Below the pieces are notes generated by a model. It did no database searches and had not been told where the DNA came from. It worked only from the letters and a program-made list of their open reading frames with translations. The position numbers and the translations under genes are program-made. From NCBI RefSeq assembly GCF_947493425.1, contig NZ_CANLRP010000058.1, forward strand, positions 1 to 42,228: 42,228 nucleotides of DNA, read 5' to 3'. The stretch's first letter is position 1; every line of letters begins with the position of its first letter. This stretch comes from an uncultured Microscilla sp. Its GTDB lineage: Bacteria > Bacteroidota > Bacteroidia > Cytophagales > Microscillaceae. This document shows, piece by piece, positions 8,607-15,243 of the stretch.

Positions 8607-8848
8607 TAGTTTCCACCGAGAGCTGAGTAGTATTTACACTTTGTTCTACCAGTTTCTACCGACTATGAGGCAATGCTGTTGAGCTCACTACGTTCGGTTC
8701 CTTAACAAAGCCATACTGGTGAATTTATAACTCGCTGAAAATAAGTGTACTATGAACTTGTTAGTTGCCTATTGAACAGGGTGCACCTAGTGGAGGCGTT
8801 GCCGACATCCCGCTTGTGGAGAACCTTTAAACTATAGACTAAAAAAAT

Positions 8849-9256
8849 ATGACACAGAAAATCGCCAATATTGTATTGTTAGTCAACGACTACGACGAAG
8901 CCATTGAGTTTTATACCAAAAGTTTGGGGTTTACCCTCATAGAAGACACCGTGATGAGCGAAACCAAAAGGTGGGTCATAGTGTCGCCTCCGGGTGCTAC
9001 CGAGAGCCGCTTGTTGTTGGCAAAAGCCAAAAACGAAGCCCAAAAAATAAGGGTGGGAGATCAGGCAGGGCAAAGGGTATTTTTGTTTTTGCATACCGAT
9101 GATTTTTGGCGTGATTATAAAAAAATGACTGAAAATAAGGTCAGGTTTGTAAGGGAACCCAGCGAGGAGGTATATGGCACAGTAGCAGTGTTTGAAGACC
9201 TTTATGGCAACTTATGGGACCTGGTAGAACCCAAAGAAGCAGGAATAAACGGTTAG
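8849..9256 (+). CDS. VOC-family (glyoxalase/bleomycin-resistance fold) protein
   Basis: A 135-residue single-subunit vicinal-oxygen-chelate fold protein, made of two beta-alpha-beta-beta-beta modules. It shows VNDYDEAIEFYTKSLGF at the start and VFEDLYGNLWDLVEP at the end, the usual module landmarks. The position that often supplies the first metal His is Asn here (IANIVLLV), while the C-terminal Glu of DLVEP is kept and a central His sits in FLHTDD. The metal site may therefore be altered or formed differently. Homologues include lactoylglutathione-lyase-like proteins and antibiotic-binding proteins, and the substrate is unknown. It is monocistronic and cytosolic, with no signal peptide. Confidence 0.85.
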   Translation: MTQKIANIVLLVNDYDEAIEFYTKSLGFTLIEDTVMSETKRWVIVSPPGATESRLLLAKAKNEAQKIRVGDQAGQRVFLFLHTDDFWRDYKKMTENKVRFVREPSEEVYGTVAVFEDLYGNLWDLVEPKEAGING

Positions 9257-9582
9257 CAAAAAGTCGGTCGGTGCTCAGTAACTCGTGCAAAATTTACTGC
9301 AGTGGGACTATGAACCGTAGACTAAATAAGATAATAGATATAATTAAAAAATGGCTCTTATTAAGCATCCTGCGGGTACATTTTAGGAGTGTACAAAGTT
9401 TTTAAAATTTCTGATATACAGGTATTTATGTATAAATTAAAGTGATAAGTGTAGGGGCAATCCCTTGCTGTAATGCAATGGAAGTTCGCGGTTTATCGGA
9501 ATGGTTGCCCTAGTGAAGAGCAAACATGGTTATACAATAACCCTTCAGCCCAATTCTTTATAAGAGCCTAAAAAATAATGAA
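9257..9582. other. Intergenic with an imperfect inverted repeat
   Basis: There is no credible gene. TAGGGGCAA (from 9452) and TTGCCCTA (to 9512) form the ends of an imperfect inverted repeat about 60 bases apart. A short ORF (9214-9405) overlaps the VOC gene and is not supported. Confidence 0.4.
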
Positions 9583-10164
9583 ATGATGAAAACCCATTTG
9601 TTGGCTGTTTTAGTCACCTTGTTTTGCCTGGGATTTGCCTTTGGCTCCCAAGCCCAAAAAAAACAGTATGTAGCCAAAAACTCTACGGTTAAGCTTGATT
9701 TTGCTACCAAAGCAGGGAGCATTGTAGGTGAAAACCAAAGTGCTACAAGCGCCTTAAACCCCAAAACCGGGCAAATGTTATTTACGGTACCTGTACAGGC
9801 GTTTAAGTTTAAGCGAGCCATTGTTCAAAAGTATTTCAATTACCCCGGATTGGTTTATTCAAAAAAATATCCCTTTATTAAATTCAAAGGGAAAATTGTT
9901 GACTTTGGAGCAATTAAACTTAGAAAAAAGCGGGAATATGAAATAGTCATAGAAGGTGAGCTGACTATGCGTGGAGTAACCAGGCCTATAAAAGCTACCG
10001 GAAAGCTTACAACTGGCAGAAAAGAAGTAGTAGGCTTTGCCCAGTTCAATATTCCTGACATTAGTAAATATGGCTTAGGAAAAGTAAATGGCAAACCTGT
10101 GATCCAGGCAGTGCGTGGGATAGGGGTAGACGTAACCGTAAACGCTACATATAAACGAAAGTGA
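9583..10164 (+). CDS. Periplasmic YceI-family protein
   Basis: A 193-residue secreted protein. The signal peptide is clear (MKTHLLAVLVTLFCLGFAFG, cut near SQA-QKK); a second ATG one codon in is the more natural start. The rest is a YceI-type lipocalin-like beta barrel, a family that binds isoprenoids or other amphiphiles. Landmarks are VKLDFATKAGSIVGEN at the front, FKFKRAIVQKYFN, YPFIKFKGKI and the diagnostic VIEGELTMRGVTRPIKATG. The final segment VRGIGVDVTVNATYKRK closes the barrel. It is monocistronic and followed by a perfect 13-bp hairpin. Another YceI lipoprotein at 23978-24685 is a distant relative, so the two probably act on different ligands in different envelope layers (inference). 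Confidence 0.88.
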   Translation: MMKTHLLAVLVTLFCLGFAFGSQAQKKQYVAKNSTVKLDFATKAGSIVGENQSATSALNPKTGQMLFTVPVQAFKFKRAIVQKYFNYPGLVYSKKYPFIKFKGKIVDFGAIKLRKKREYEIVIEGELTMRGVTRPIKATGKLTTGRKEVVGFAQFNIPDISKYGLGKVNGKPVIQAVRGIGVDVTVNATYKRK

Positions 10165-10213
10165 AAGGAAACAAGCAGGGATAACTTGTTCAAGATGTTT
10201 TAATCCATTTTAC

Positions 10214-10252
10214 ATTGCTCAATTGTGATGCTTAGTGTAACAATTGAGCAAT
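10214..10252. terminator. Hairpin between convergent genes
   Basis: ATTGCTCAATTGT (10214-10226) is the exact complement of ACAATTGAGCAAT (10240-10252). It sits between the YceI gene and pth, which run toward each other. The T tract is weak on both sides. Confidence 0.55.
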
Positions 10253-10331
10253 ATAAACATGATGTATTTTGAGTATTCCAAAAATAAGCCTCTCTGCAGT
10301 TTATGTGTTGCTTGAAGCTAATGGCTTGCTA

Positions 10332-10898
10332 CTATTTAGTGTTGTGGGTGTTCATTGCCCGGTCTAACCCTATAGTGGCAAAAGAAATGGTCATATCGCA
10401 TGCCAGGTCCATAGGTTCGGTCAAAGTATCCAATTGCTCTTTGGTAAAGTTAGCCAATACATACTTTACCTGTTCACCTTTGTTAAAGTCATTACCTACC
10501 CCAAAACGAATGCGGGCGTATTGACTGTTGCCCAATACCTCCTGAATGTTTTTTAAACCATTGTGCCCACCATCTGAGCCTTTGCCCCTCAAACGTAACT
10601 TGGCGTGAGGCAAAGCAATGTCATCGACAATCACCAACAAGTTTTCACGAGGAACCTTGAGCTCTTGTAGCCAATAATTGATGGCCTTGCCGCTCAAGTT
10701 CATATAAGTAGTAGGTTTAATTAAATGAAACGTACGTCCCTTATGCTTAAACTCGGTCTTCATAGCCAGTTTATGCGTGCTAAAATCTGGCGCATCGTGT
10801 TTATCGGCAAGATGATCAAGCACCAGAAAACCAATGTTATGACGGGTGAGTTCGTATTCTGCACCTATGTTGCCCAAACCAGCAATTAAGTATTTCAT
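10332..10898 (-). CDS. pth: Peptidyl-tRNA hydrolase
   Basis: A 188-residue bacterial Pth. It hydrolyses the ester between stray peptides and tRNA so that the tRNA can be reused. Active-site residues are visible: N10 in GLGNIG, H20 in the TRHNIGF motif, and the later segments KPTTYMNLSG, VIVDDIALPHAKLRLR and KGSDGGHNGLKN. Length and domain are typical. It is the last gene of prs-rplY-pth, an order also conserved in Firmicutes. A strong hairpin terminator separates it from rplY, so it may be mostly transcribed from its own start within the 81-base gap (minus-strand GAAACTTTG lies close to the ATG) or by read-through. The ATG at 10898 begins MKYLIAGLGN, the normal start of the family. Confidence 0.97.
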   Translation of the reverse strand: MKYLIAGLGNIGAEYELTRHNIGFLVLDHLADKHDAPDFSTHKLAMKTEFKHKGRTFHLIKPTTYMNLSGKAINYWLQELKVPRENLLVIVDDIALPHAKLRLRGKGSDGGHNGLKNIQEVLGNSQYARIRFGVGNDFNKGEQVKYVLANFTKEQLDTLTEPMDLACDMTISFATIGLDRAMNTHNTK

Positions 10899-10920
10899 TG
10901 TTTTACAAAGTTTCTTTTAC

Positions 10921-10953
10921 AAAAAAGGTCATTAGCCTTACGACTAATGACCT
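10921..10953 (-). terminator. Intrinsic terminator between rplY and pth
   Basis: On the minus strand AGGTCATTAG pairs with CTAATGACCT (plus-strand arms 10926-10935 and 10944-10953), followed by a run of six T. It is flanked by an exact 14-bp direct repeat, TTGTTTTACAAAGT, at 10898-10911 and 10958-10971. Confidence 0.85.
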
Positions 10954-10979
10954 GTACTTGTTTTACAAAGTCGAAGTTA

Positions 10980-11594
10980 CTATTCTGCGTCTCCTTCTTC
11001 TCCTCCTTCTGCTTCTTCTCCATCCTCAGTTCCAGACTGCTTACCACGTTGAGCACGAGTAAGTTCAACTGATGCAATTGGAGAGCGATCGCTGTTCAAT
11101 ATTTCAAATTCAGTAGTTGACAAAGCACCTACTTTGACCGACTTACCTAATTCTAATTCAGAAATATCAACCTCAATGAACTCAGGCATTTTGGCAGGCA
11201 AAGCACTCACTTTAAGTTTGTTAAGCTTTGATACCAATCTTCCTCCTCCGATTACTCCAGGAGAGGTACCTACGTATTTTACAGGAACATCCATCTTGAT
11301 AGCTTTATCTTCAGATATTTGAAGAAAATCAGCATGCATGATCATCTCACTTACTGGATGAAATTGAATATCTTGTAGGATGCACTCGTATTTGTCACCT
11401 TCTACATTCAAAAGTACCTTGTGTATATTGGGAGTATATACCAAGTCACGGAACAAAATCATTGGTGACTGAAAGTGTACTTGCTTGTCGCCTCCGTACA
11501 ATACACATGGTACATTACCGTCTCTGCGCAGATCCTTTGAGGATTTTTTGCCGAGATTTGCTCTATGATACCCTATAATCTCTAGCGTTTTCAT
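10980..11594 (-). CDS. rplY: 50S ribosomal protein L25 (long, Ctc/TL5 form)
   Basis: A 204-residue L25 with both the 5S rRNA-binding N-terminal domain (RANLGKKSSKDLRRDGNVP, then VLYGGDKQVHFQSP) and the C-terminal TL5/Ctc beta domain (LQDIQFHPVSEMIMHADF, VPVKYVGTSPGVIGGG, EFIEVDISELELGKSVKV). It ends in a strongly acidic Glu/Gly-rich tail of about 20 residues, common in Bacteroidetes and Firmicutes homologues. It lies downstream of prs and upstream of pth on the same strand. A short hairpin plus T-rich run between prs and this gene (11629-11642) could attenuate read-through. The start at 11594 gives MKTLEIIGYHR, normal for the family. Confidence 0.96.
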   Translation of the reverse strand: MKTLEIIGYHRANLGKKSSKDLRRDGNVPCVLYGGDKQVHFQSPMILFRDLVYTPNIHKVLLNVEGDKYECILQDIQFHPVSEMIMHADFLQISEDKAIKMDVPVKYVGTSPGVIGGGRLVSKLNKLKVSALPAKMPEFIEVDISELELGKSVKVGALSTTEFEILNSDRSPIASVELTRAQRGKQSGTEDGEEAEGGEEGDAE

Positions 11595-11611
11595 AAACTC
11601 ACTTCGTTTAA

Positions 11612-11642
11612 AATATAAAATAAAAAATAACCCTTGCGGGTT
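11612..11642 (-). terminator. Short attenuator-like hairpin between prs and rplY
   Basis: On the minus strand AACCC-GCAA-GGGTT (plus-strand 11629-11642) is followed by a T-rich tract running into the rplY leader. The stem is only five base pairs, so partial termination or chance are both possible. Confidence 0.4.
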
Positions 11643-11653
11643 TTCAGCTACAA

Positions 11654-12592
11654 TTAGCTGGATTGTATAAACAAATTACTAATTGATTCATGTTCGTGAA
11701 TACGACGTATAGCAGTAGCAAACAAATCTGCCACGCTCAATACGCGTACTTTGGGTGCGGGTTTGGTCAAAGGAATGGTATCCGACACTGCCACTTCTTC
11801 CAACACTGAGTTAGAGATGTTGTCATAAGCAGCACCCGAAAATACTGGGTGAGTACAAACTGCTCTCACACTTTTGGCACCTTTGGCAAGAATGGCTTCA
11901 GCTGCTTTACACATGGTTCCACCAGTGTCTAACATATCATCTACAATTACCACATTGGCACCTTCTACCTCACCAATTACTTGCATAGAAGCAACCTCAT
12001 TGGCACGTTTACGGTGTTTGTCGCATACTACCATATCCGTTTTGAAATAAGTAGCATAAGCGCGGGCTCTTCCTACTCCTCCAACATCTGGTGCTGCAAA
12101 TATCAGGTCATCAAGTCCTAATGATTCTACATAAGGAATGAAAACTGCCGATCCGTCGAGATGATCTACTGGGAAATCGAAGAAACCCTGAATTTGTCCT
12201 GCGTGTAAATCACAAGTCATCAGGCGGTCAATACCCACCGCAGATAATAAATTAGCTACTAGCTTAGATGCTATAGCAACCCTTGGCTTGTCTTTGCGGT
12301 CTTGGCGCGCATAGCCAAAGTAGGGAAGCACGGCAGTTACATACTTTGCCGAAGCACGGCGAGCAGCATCTGCCATCAGCAATAGCTCCATTAAGTTATC
12401 TGAAGGAGGACAAGTTGACTGAATCAAAAACACCTCACAACCACGCACTGACTCTTCAAATCTTGGAGAAATTTCGCCATCACTGAATCGCTTGATAACA
12501 AGCTCACCTAATGGCTGACCATATTTGAGAGAAATCTGACTGGCTAAATCGTGAGAATTGGTTCCTGAAAAAATTTTTACAACCGAGGACAT
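11654..12592 (-). CDS. prs: Ribose-phosphate pyrophosphokinase (PRPP synthetase)
   Basis: A 312-residue class I PRPP synthetase. It transfers pyrophosphate from ATP to ribose 5-phosphate, giving PRPP for purine, pyrimidine, His, Trp and NAD synthesis. Visible signatures are the start VVKIFSGTNSHDLA, the flexible loop region YFGYARQDRKDKPR, the metal/ATP motif TCDLHAGQIQGFFD and the PRPP-binding loop VIVDDMLDTGGTMCKAAE. Length is typical. It heads the prs-rplY-pth cluster, with 59 bases to rplY. The leader is long and A/T-rich, and a TAAATTTG box lies about 210 bases upstream on the minus strand. It shares a 2.65-kb intergenic region with the divergent pyrG, another nucleotide gene. Confidence 0.97.
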   Translation of the reverse strand: MSSVVKIFSGTNSHDLASQISLKYGQPLGELVIKRFSDGEISPRFEESVRGCEVFLIQSTCPPSDNLMELLLMADAARRASAKYVTAVLPYFGYARQDRKDKPRVAIASKLVANLLSAVGIDRLMTCDLHAGQIQGFFDFPVDHLDGSAVFIPYVESLGLDDLIFAAPDVGGVGRARAYATYFKTDMVVCDKHRKRANEVASMQVIGEVEGANVVIVDDMLDTGGTMCKAAEAILAKGAKSVRAVCTHPVFSGAAYDNISNSVLEEVAVSDTIPLTKPAPKVRVLSVADLFATAIRRIHEHESISNLFIQSS

Positions 12593-13160
12593 TTTATATT
12601 GTTTTGGTTTTAAATGTAATCTATAAATTTCTAACCACAGAATTCTTTACTACCAAATTAGTATAGTATAAAGGGTAATAAAGAATCAATCATATCATAA
12701 CTAAGACTTCACCTCTTTGCCTCTTCCGCTATTCCCTGTTCTTTTTACAAAGATGTATTTTTTGATGATCGCCCATCTTTCGGCTGAAATGAAGGCGCAA
12801 ATTTAGGTTTTTTTATTTTGGAAGACAACAAAACTGCGTTTAGATATACACCTCTTTATCGATATGGCAGTTATGTGCGGTATACCTAGCGAAAGTGTAA
12901 AACTCTCAATGCACAATTAGTAAAATCAAGTTTTGACGCAATTGATCGAGCAATACTTTGAGTCTGAACCTTTCAGGGCACCCAAAAAGTTATTTTAAAT
13001 CATTGAGTTGTGGTGTTTTCAAAACAATATTTTGTTGTCAATGCTTATGTATGCTATTCGTAGATGTGCAGACTGTAAGGGTAGTGTAAATAATTGATAT
13101 TTATGGTATTTGTCAATACAAATTGGTAGTGGCAAGAAGAGAGGTTGATAGAGTCTTATA
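12593..13160. other. Long intergenic upstream of prs, no gene seen
   Basis: No ORF with credible composition was found on either strand. Apart from the possible prs -7 box there is only A/T-rich DNA. This is the prs-proximal part of a 2.65-kb gap without protein genes. Confidence 0.5.
12798..12805 (-). promoter_or_regulatory. Possible -7 box for prs
   Basis: On the minus strand this reads TAAATTTG, matching TAnnTTTG. It would give a leader of roughly 200 bases. No clear -33 element was seen. Confidence 0.3.
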
Positions 13161-13278
13161 TTAGAAAAGTACAATGAGTTCTTAGCTAGTAACTGGTCAT
13201 TGAAAAAAAACCTGCTTAAAAGTAAGAAAAACCTGCGAACAAAAGAATGTTTGGCTGTAACTCCCTACCTTTGTGACA

Positions 13279-13370
13279 TCAAATAAGAAAAAAATGTATT
13301 GAATATATATACATTGTGTAATATAATTGGGTGAATTGGCGCACTAATATTTAGTGCGCCAATTTTTTTT
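13279..13370 (+). ncRNA. Putative small RNA, copy 1 of a three-copy family
   Basis: A -7 box TACCTTTG at 13266-13273 precedes a predicted transcript of about 92 bases. Elements in order: an A-rich 5' end; a hairpin AATGTAT/ATACATT (13293-13299 with 13309-13315, nine-base loop); a 27-base block at 13313-13339 identical in all three copies; and an intrinsic terminator (13334-13364, 14-bp perfect stem with a TAT loop, then eight T). The only ATG is followed almost at once by TGA, so it is not coding. An upstream motif TTAGAAAAGTACAATGA at 13161-13177 lies exactly 105 bases before the -7 box, as in copy 3. I do not recognise an Rfam family. The 5' end is inferred from the box. Confidence 0.7.
13334..13370 (+). 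terminator. Terminator of small RNA copy 1
   Basis: AATTGGCGCACTAA and TTAGTGCGCCAATT form a perfect 14-bp stem with a three-base loop, followed by eight T. Confidence 0.9.
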
Positions 13371-13801
13371 GCCTCATTTTAAGCTCACTGTTTTTTCACC
13401 TCGCCTTTTCCCTTTACCAAGATGCCATCCCTTGTTTTTATGTAGCGATAGTGGCTGGTTTACCTACTTGTCTATCGTTTGTCTATCTTTGGTACTATGG
13501 CAGGATGCATATTTTTATTAAAGAGTTGTTGAAACTACCTAATCAGTATAATATATTGTTTTTTGTAGTAAATACATAAAGTTTGAATATATTAATTAAG
13601 CTATATTGGTGAAATATTATTAAAAATACTGACTTTTAGTATAAATTAAACCTACTGTAAATTAGGTAGTTACAAATGGTATGCCTCTTTGTTTATATAA
13701 AATAGCCTTTAAATGCAAAAATTGAAAAAAAATGTATTGAAAAAGATAAAAAAAATGATGAACAAAAGATTGTTCTGGTATGACTCCCTACCTTTGTAGC
13801 A

Positions 13802-13894
13802 TCAAATAAGAAAAAAATGTATTAAATATATATACATTGTGTAATATAATTGGGTGAATTGGCGCATTAATATTTAGTGCGCCAATTTTTTTTT
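13802..13894 (+). ncRNA. Putative small RNA, copy 2
   Basis: The -7 box TACCTTTG is at 13789-13796, 523 bases after that of copy 1. The first hairpin (arms 13816-13822 and 13832-13838) and the 27-base invariant block (13836-13862) are preserved. The terminator at 13857-13887 has one C-to-T change that keeps pairing as a G-U wobble, followed by eight T. The ATG here is followed directly by TAT and TAA, again non-coding. Sequence outside the predicted transcript and its immediate promoter has diverged far more, which suggests that selection acts on the RNA. Confidence 0.7.
13857..13894 (+). terminator. Terminator of small RNA copy 2
   Basis: AATTGGCGCATTAA pairs with TTAGTGCGCCAATT around TAT, with one G-U wobble, then a T run. 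Confidence 0.88.
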
Positions 13895-14332
13895 GCCCTT
13901 TTGTAGATTGCCTATCTTTGTTATTAAGCTTTATATTTCCCCTTGTTAACTAATCAGTTTCTTTACTATTTATTCTACACTACTCCCTTCCTTAATAAGA
14001 TAATGATAAGAATCAACTGGTTTTTTAGTTAAAATCTTTCATCCCTTACTTTTTTTGTCCCTAAAAAGCTTAAATCAAAATAATATTTTGTTAATGGTTG
14101 TTTTCGGAGATTTTATTGATATTTTTTGAAGTAAAAAGCCTAAAGCATTGTTGAAAATATTCAATTTAAGCAAAAAACGAGGAATGTTAAAAGTTAACAT
14201 TTATTGGCTAACTGTTAGAAAAGTACAATGATTTGTTAGAGTTGAGAGGAGAAAAAAGAAAAGTAGAGACAAAAAACACGAAAAACCTACAAACCAAAGA
14301 ATGTTTTGACAGATGTAACTACCTTTGTGTCA

Positions 14333-14470
14333 TCAAAATACGAAGTCAGAATAAGTAGTTGTCAGAAACCAACTTTATGGTTGATAATCAACAACTCCTT
14401 ATTAAAGTATATATTGTGTAATATAATTGGGTGAATTGGTGGGTTAATTTTTAGCCCATCAATTTTTTTT
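14333..14470 (+). ncRNA. Putative small RNA, copy 3 (longer form)
   Basis: The -7 box TACCTTTG is at 14320-14327, 531 bases after that of copy 2. The predicted transcript is about 138 bases. Its 5' half differs from copies 1 and 2: it has an AGTTGT/ACAACT outer pairing (14357-14362 with 14391-14396) enclosing AACCA/TGGTT. It then shares the 27-base invariant block exactly (14413-14439) and ends in a terminator whose stem has changed on both sides compatibly (14434-14464, then eight T). The motif TTAGAAAAGTACAATGA is at 14215-14231, again 105 bases before the -7 box. There is no plausible peptide ORF. Confidence 0.68.
14434..14470 (+). terminator. Terminator of small RNA copy 3
   Basis: AATTGGTGGGTTAA pairs with TTAGCCCATCAATT around TTT with two G-U wobbles, then eight T. 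Compared with copy 1, three base pairs have been exchanged on both sides. Confidence 0.88.
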
Positions 14471-14734
14471 GTCCTACAAGCTATAGAAGTGATTGAAGCT
14501 ATAGATCAGCCAAGACTAACCAACCCTGATATTGGTTGTATGATTATCCAAATATACCCTGTTTTTACACTCCTTATAATTGAACATCTGAAAACACTTC
14601 CTTCCTATAGTCAAGATTGTAAGTGGTTTTAGACCTGTTTTATTTAAAGAAAATTACTGATTATCAGTTATTTATGAAGCTTTTATTCGTATGTTGAAAT
14701 ATACACCCATCACTCTTTTTAAAGCTAAAATGAG

Positions 14735-14775
14735 CGTGTAAGTACAATATAATTGGCTGACAGTCAGCGACAAAT
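14735..14775 (+). pseudogene. Possible relic of a fourth small RNA copy
   Basis: GTGTAA then, after a five-base insertion, ATATAATTGGCTGA resembles the invariant block of the small RNA family. It is followed by a small hairpin GCTGAC-A-GTCAGC but no T tract, and no -7 box is well placed. It could be a dead copy or chance similarity. Confidence 0.35.
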
Positions 14776-14848
14776 AAAGTGAAAAGTTTTCGGGTTTAGC
14801 TATGCAGTGTAGAACAAATGCTGTAGGCTATTGTTTTAGTACCCACTA

Positions 14849-15005
14849 CTAAGGAATTGTTCAAAAATAAATTGGGGTGATTTTTCGCCTTGATACTTCG
14901 TTATTTTTATTGCCCGTAGCGCTGCTATGGGCGCAAAAAATAGCCTCGTCTCAAAACAAAACCTCTACCTCAAGAATGGTAATTTAATTTCTCACCATTC
15001 CTAAG
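14849..15005. repeat. MITE-like palindromic element A
   Basis: Ends are related inverted repeats: CTAAGGAATTGTTCAAAAAT at the left, and CACCATTCCTAAG at the right, which reads CTTAGGAATGGTG on the other strand. The centre has a hairpin (GCCCGTAGC with GCTATGGGC) whose minus strand contains the core ATAGCAGCGCTA (14917-14928). It has no coding capacity. Its right end overlaps the left end of element B through TTCCTAAGGAA. It is probably a non-autonomous mobile or REP-type repeat. Confidence 0.65.
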
Positions 15006-15166
15006 GAATGGTGTAAAAATAAATTTCTATAGTAACGCTAAAATATTTTGTTGCTGGACGCGGCAAAAAATCGGCTAATAGCAGCGCTATTCGGCTATTT
15101 TTTAACAAAGTATAGCCTCAAAAGATGAGGTTAAGAATGTAAATTTATTTTGGTACCATTCCTTAG
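15001..15166. repeat. MITE-like palindromic element B, next to the pyrG promoter
   Basis: The terminal inverted repeats are CTAAGGAATGGT at 15001 and ACCATTCCTTAG ending at 15166. The similarity extends inward (AAAATAAATTT on both sides). The centre carries AATAGCAGCGCTATT (15077-15091) inside a larger palindrome with AAAAAAT and ATTTTTT flanks. The element is about 166 bp, has no ORF, and ends 24 bases before the pyrG -7 box. Confidence 0.7.
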
Positions 15167-15190
15167 CTTAGCAAATCTCATAATATGTAC

Positions 15191-15198
15191 TACCTTTG
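15191..15198 (+). promoter_or_regulatory. -7 box of pyrG
   Basis: TACCTTTG matches TAnnTTTG and is identical to the boxes of the three small RNA copies. It lies 45 bases before the pyrG ATG. The -33 position would fall at the very end of repeat element B. Confidence 0.6.
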
Positions 15199-15243
15199 TA
15201 TCCCGTAAGCAAAAAAAAGACATTTAAAATACATCACTAATAT

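Noticed and set aside
9214-9405. A 63-residue ORF after the VOC gene
   Set aside because: It overlaps the end of the VOC gene in another frame and has no start context or domain.
13484-13491. TATCTTTG and a similar box at 13913-13920 as extra promoters
   Set aside because: They match TAnnTTTG, but no ORF or terminator-bounded transcript follows, and the motif is frequent in this AT-rich DNA.
12593-15243. A CRISPR array in the long gap
   Set aside because: The repeats are about 525 bases apart with promoter and terminator features; no short regularly spaced direct repeats and no cas gene.
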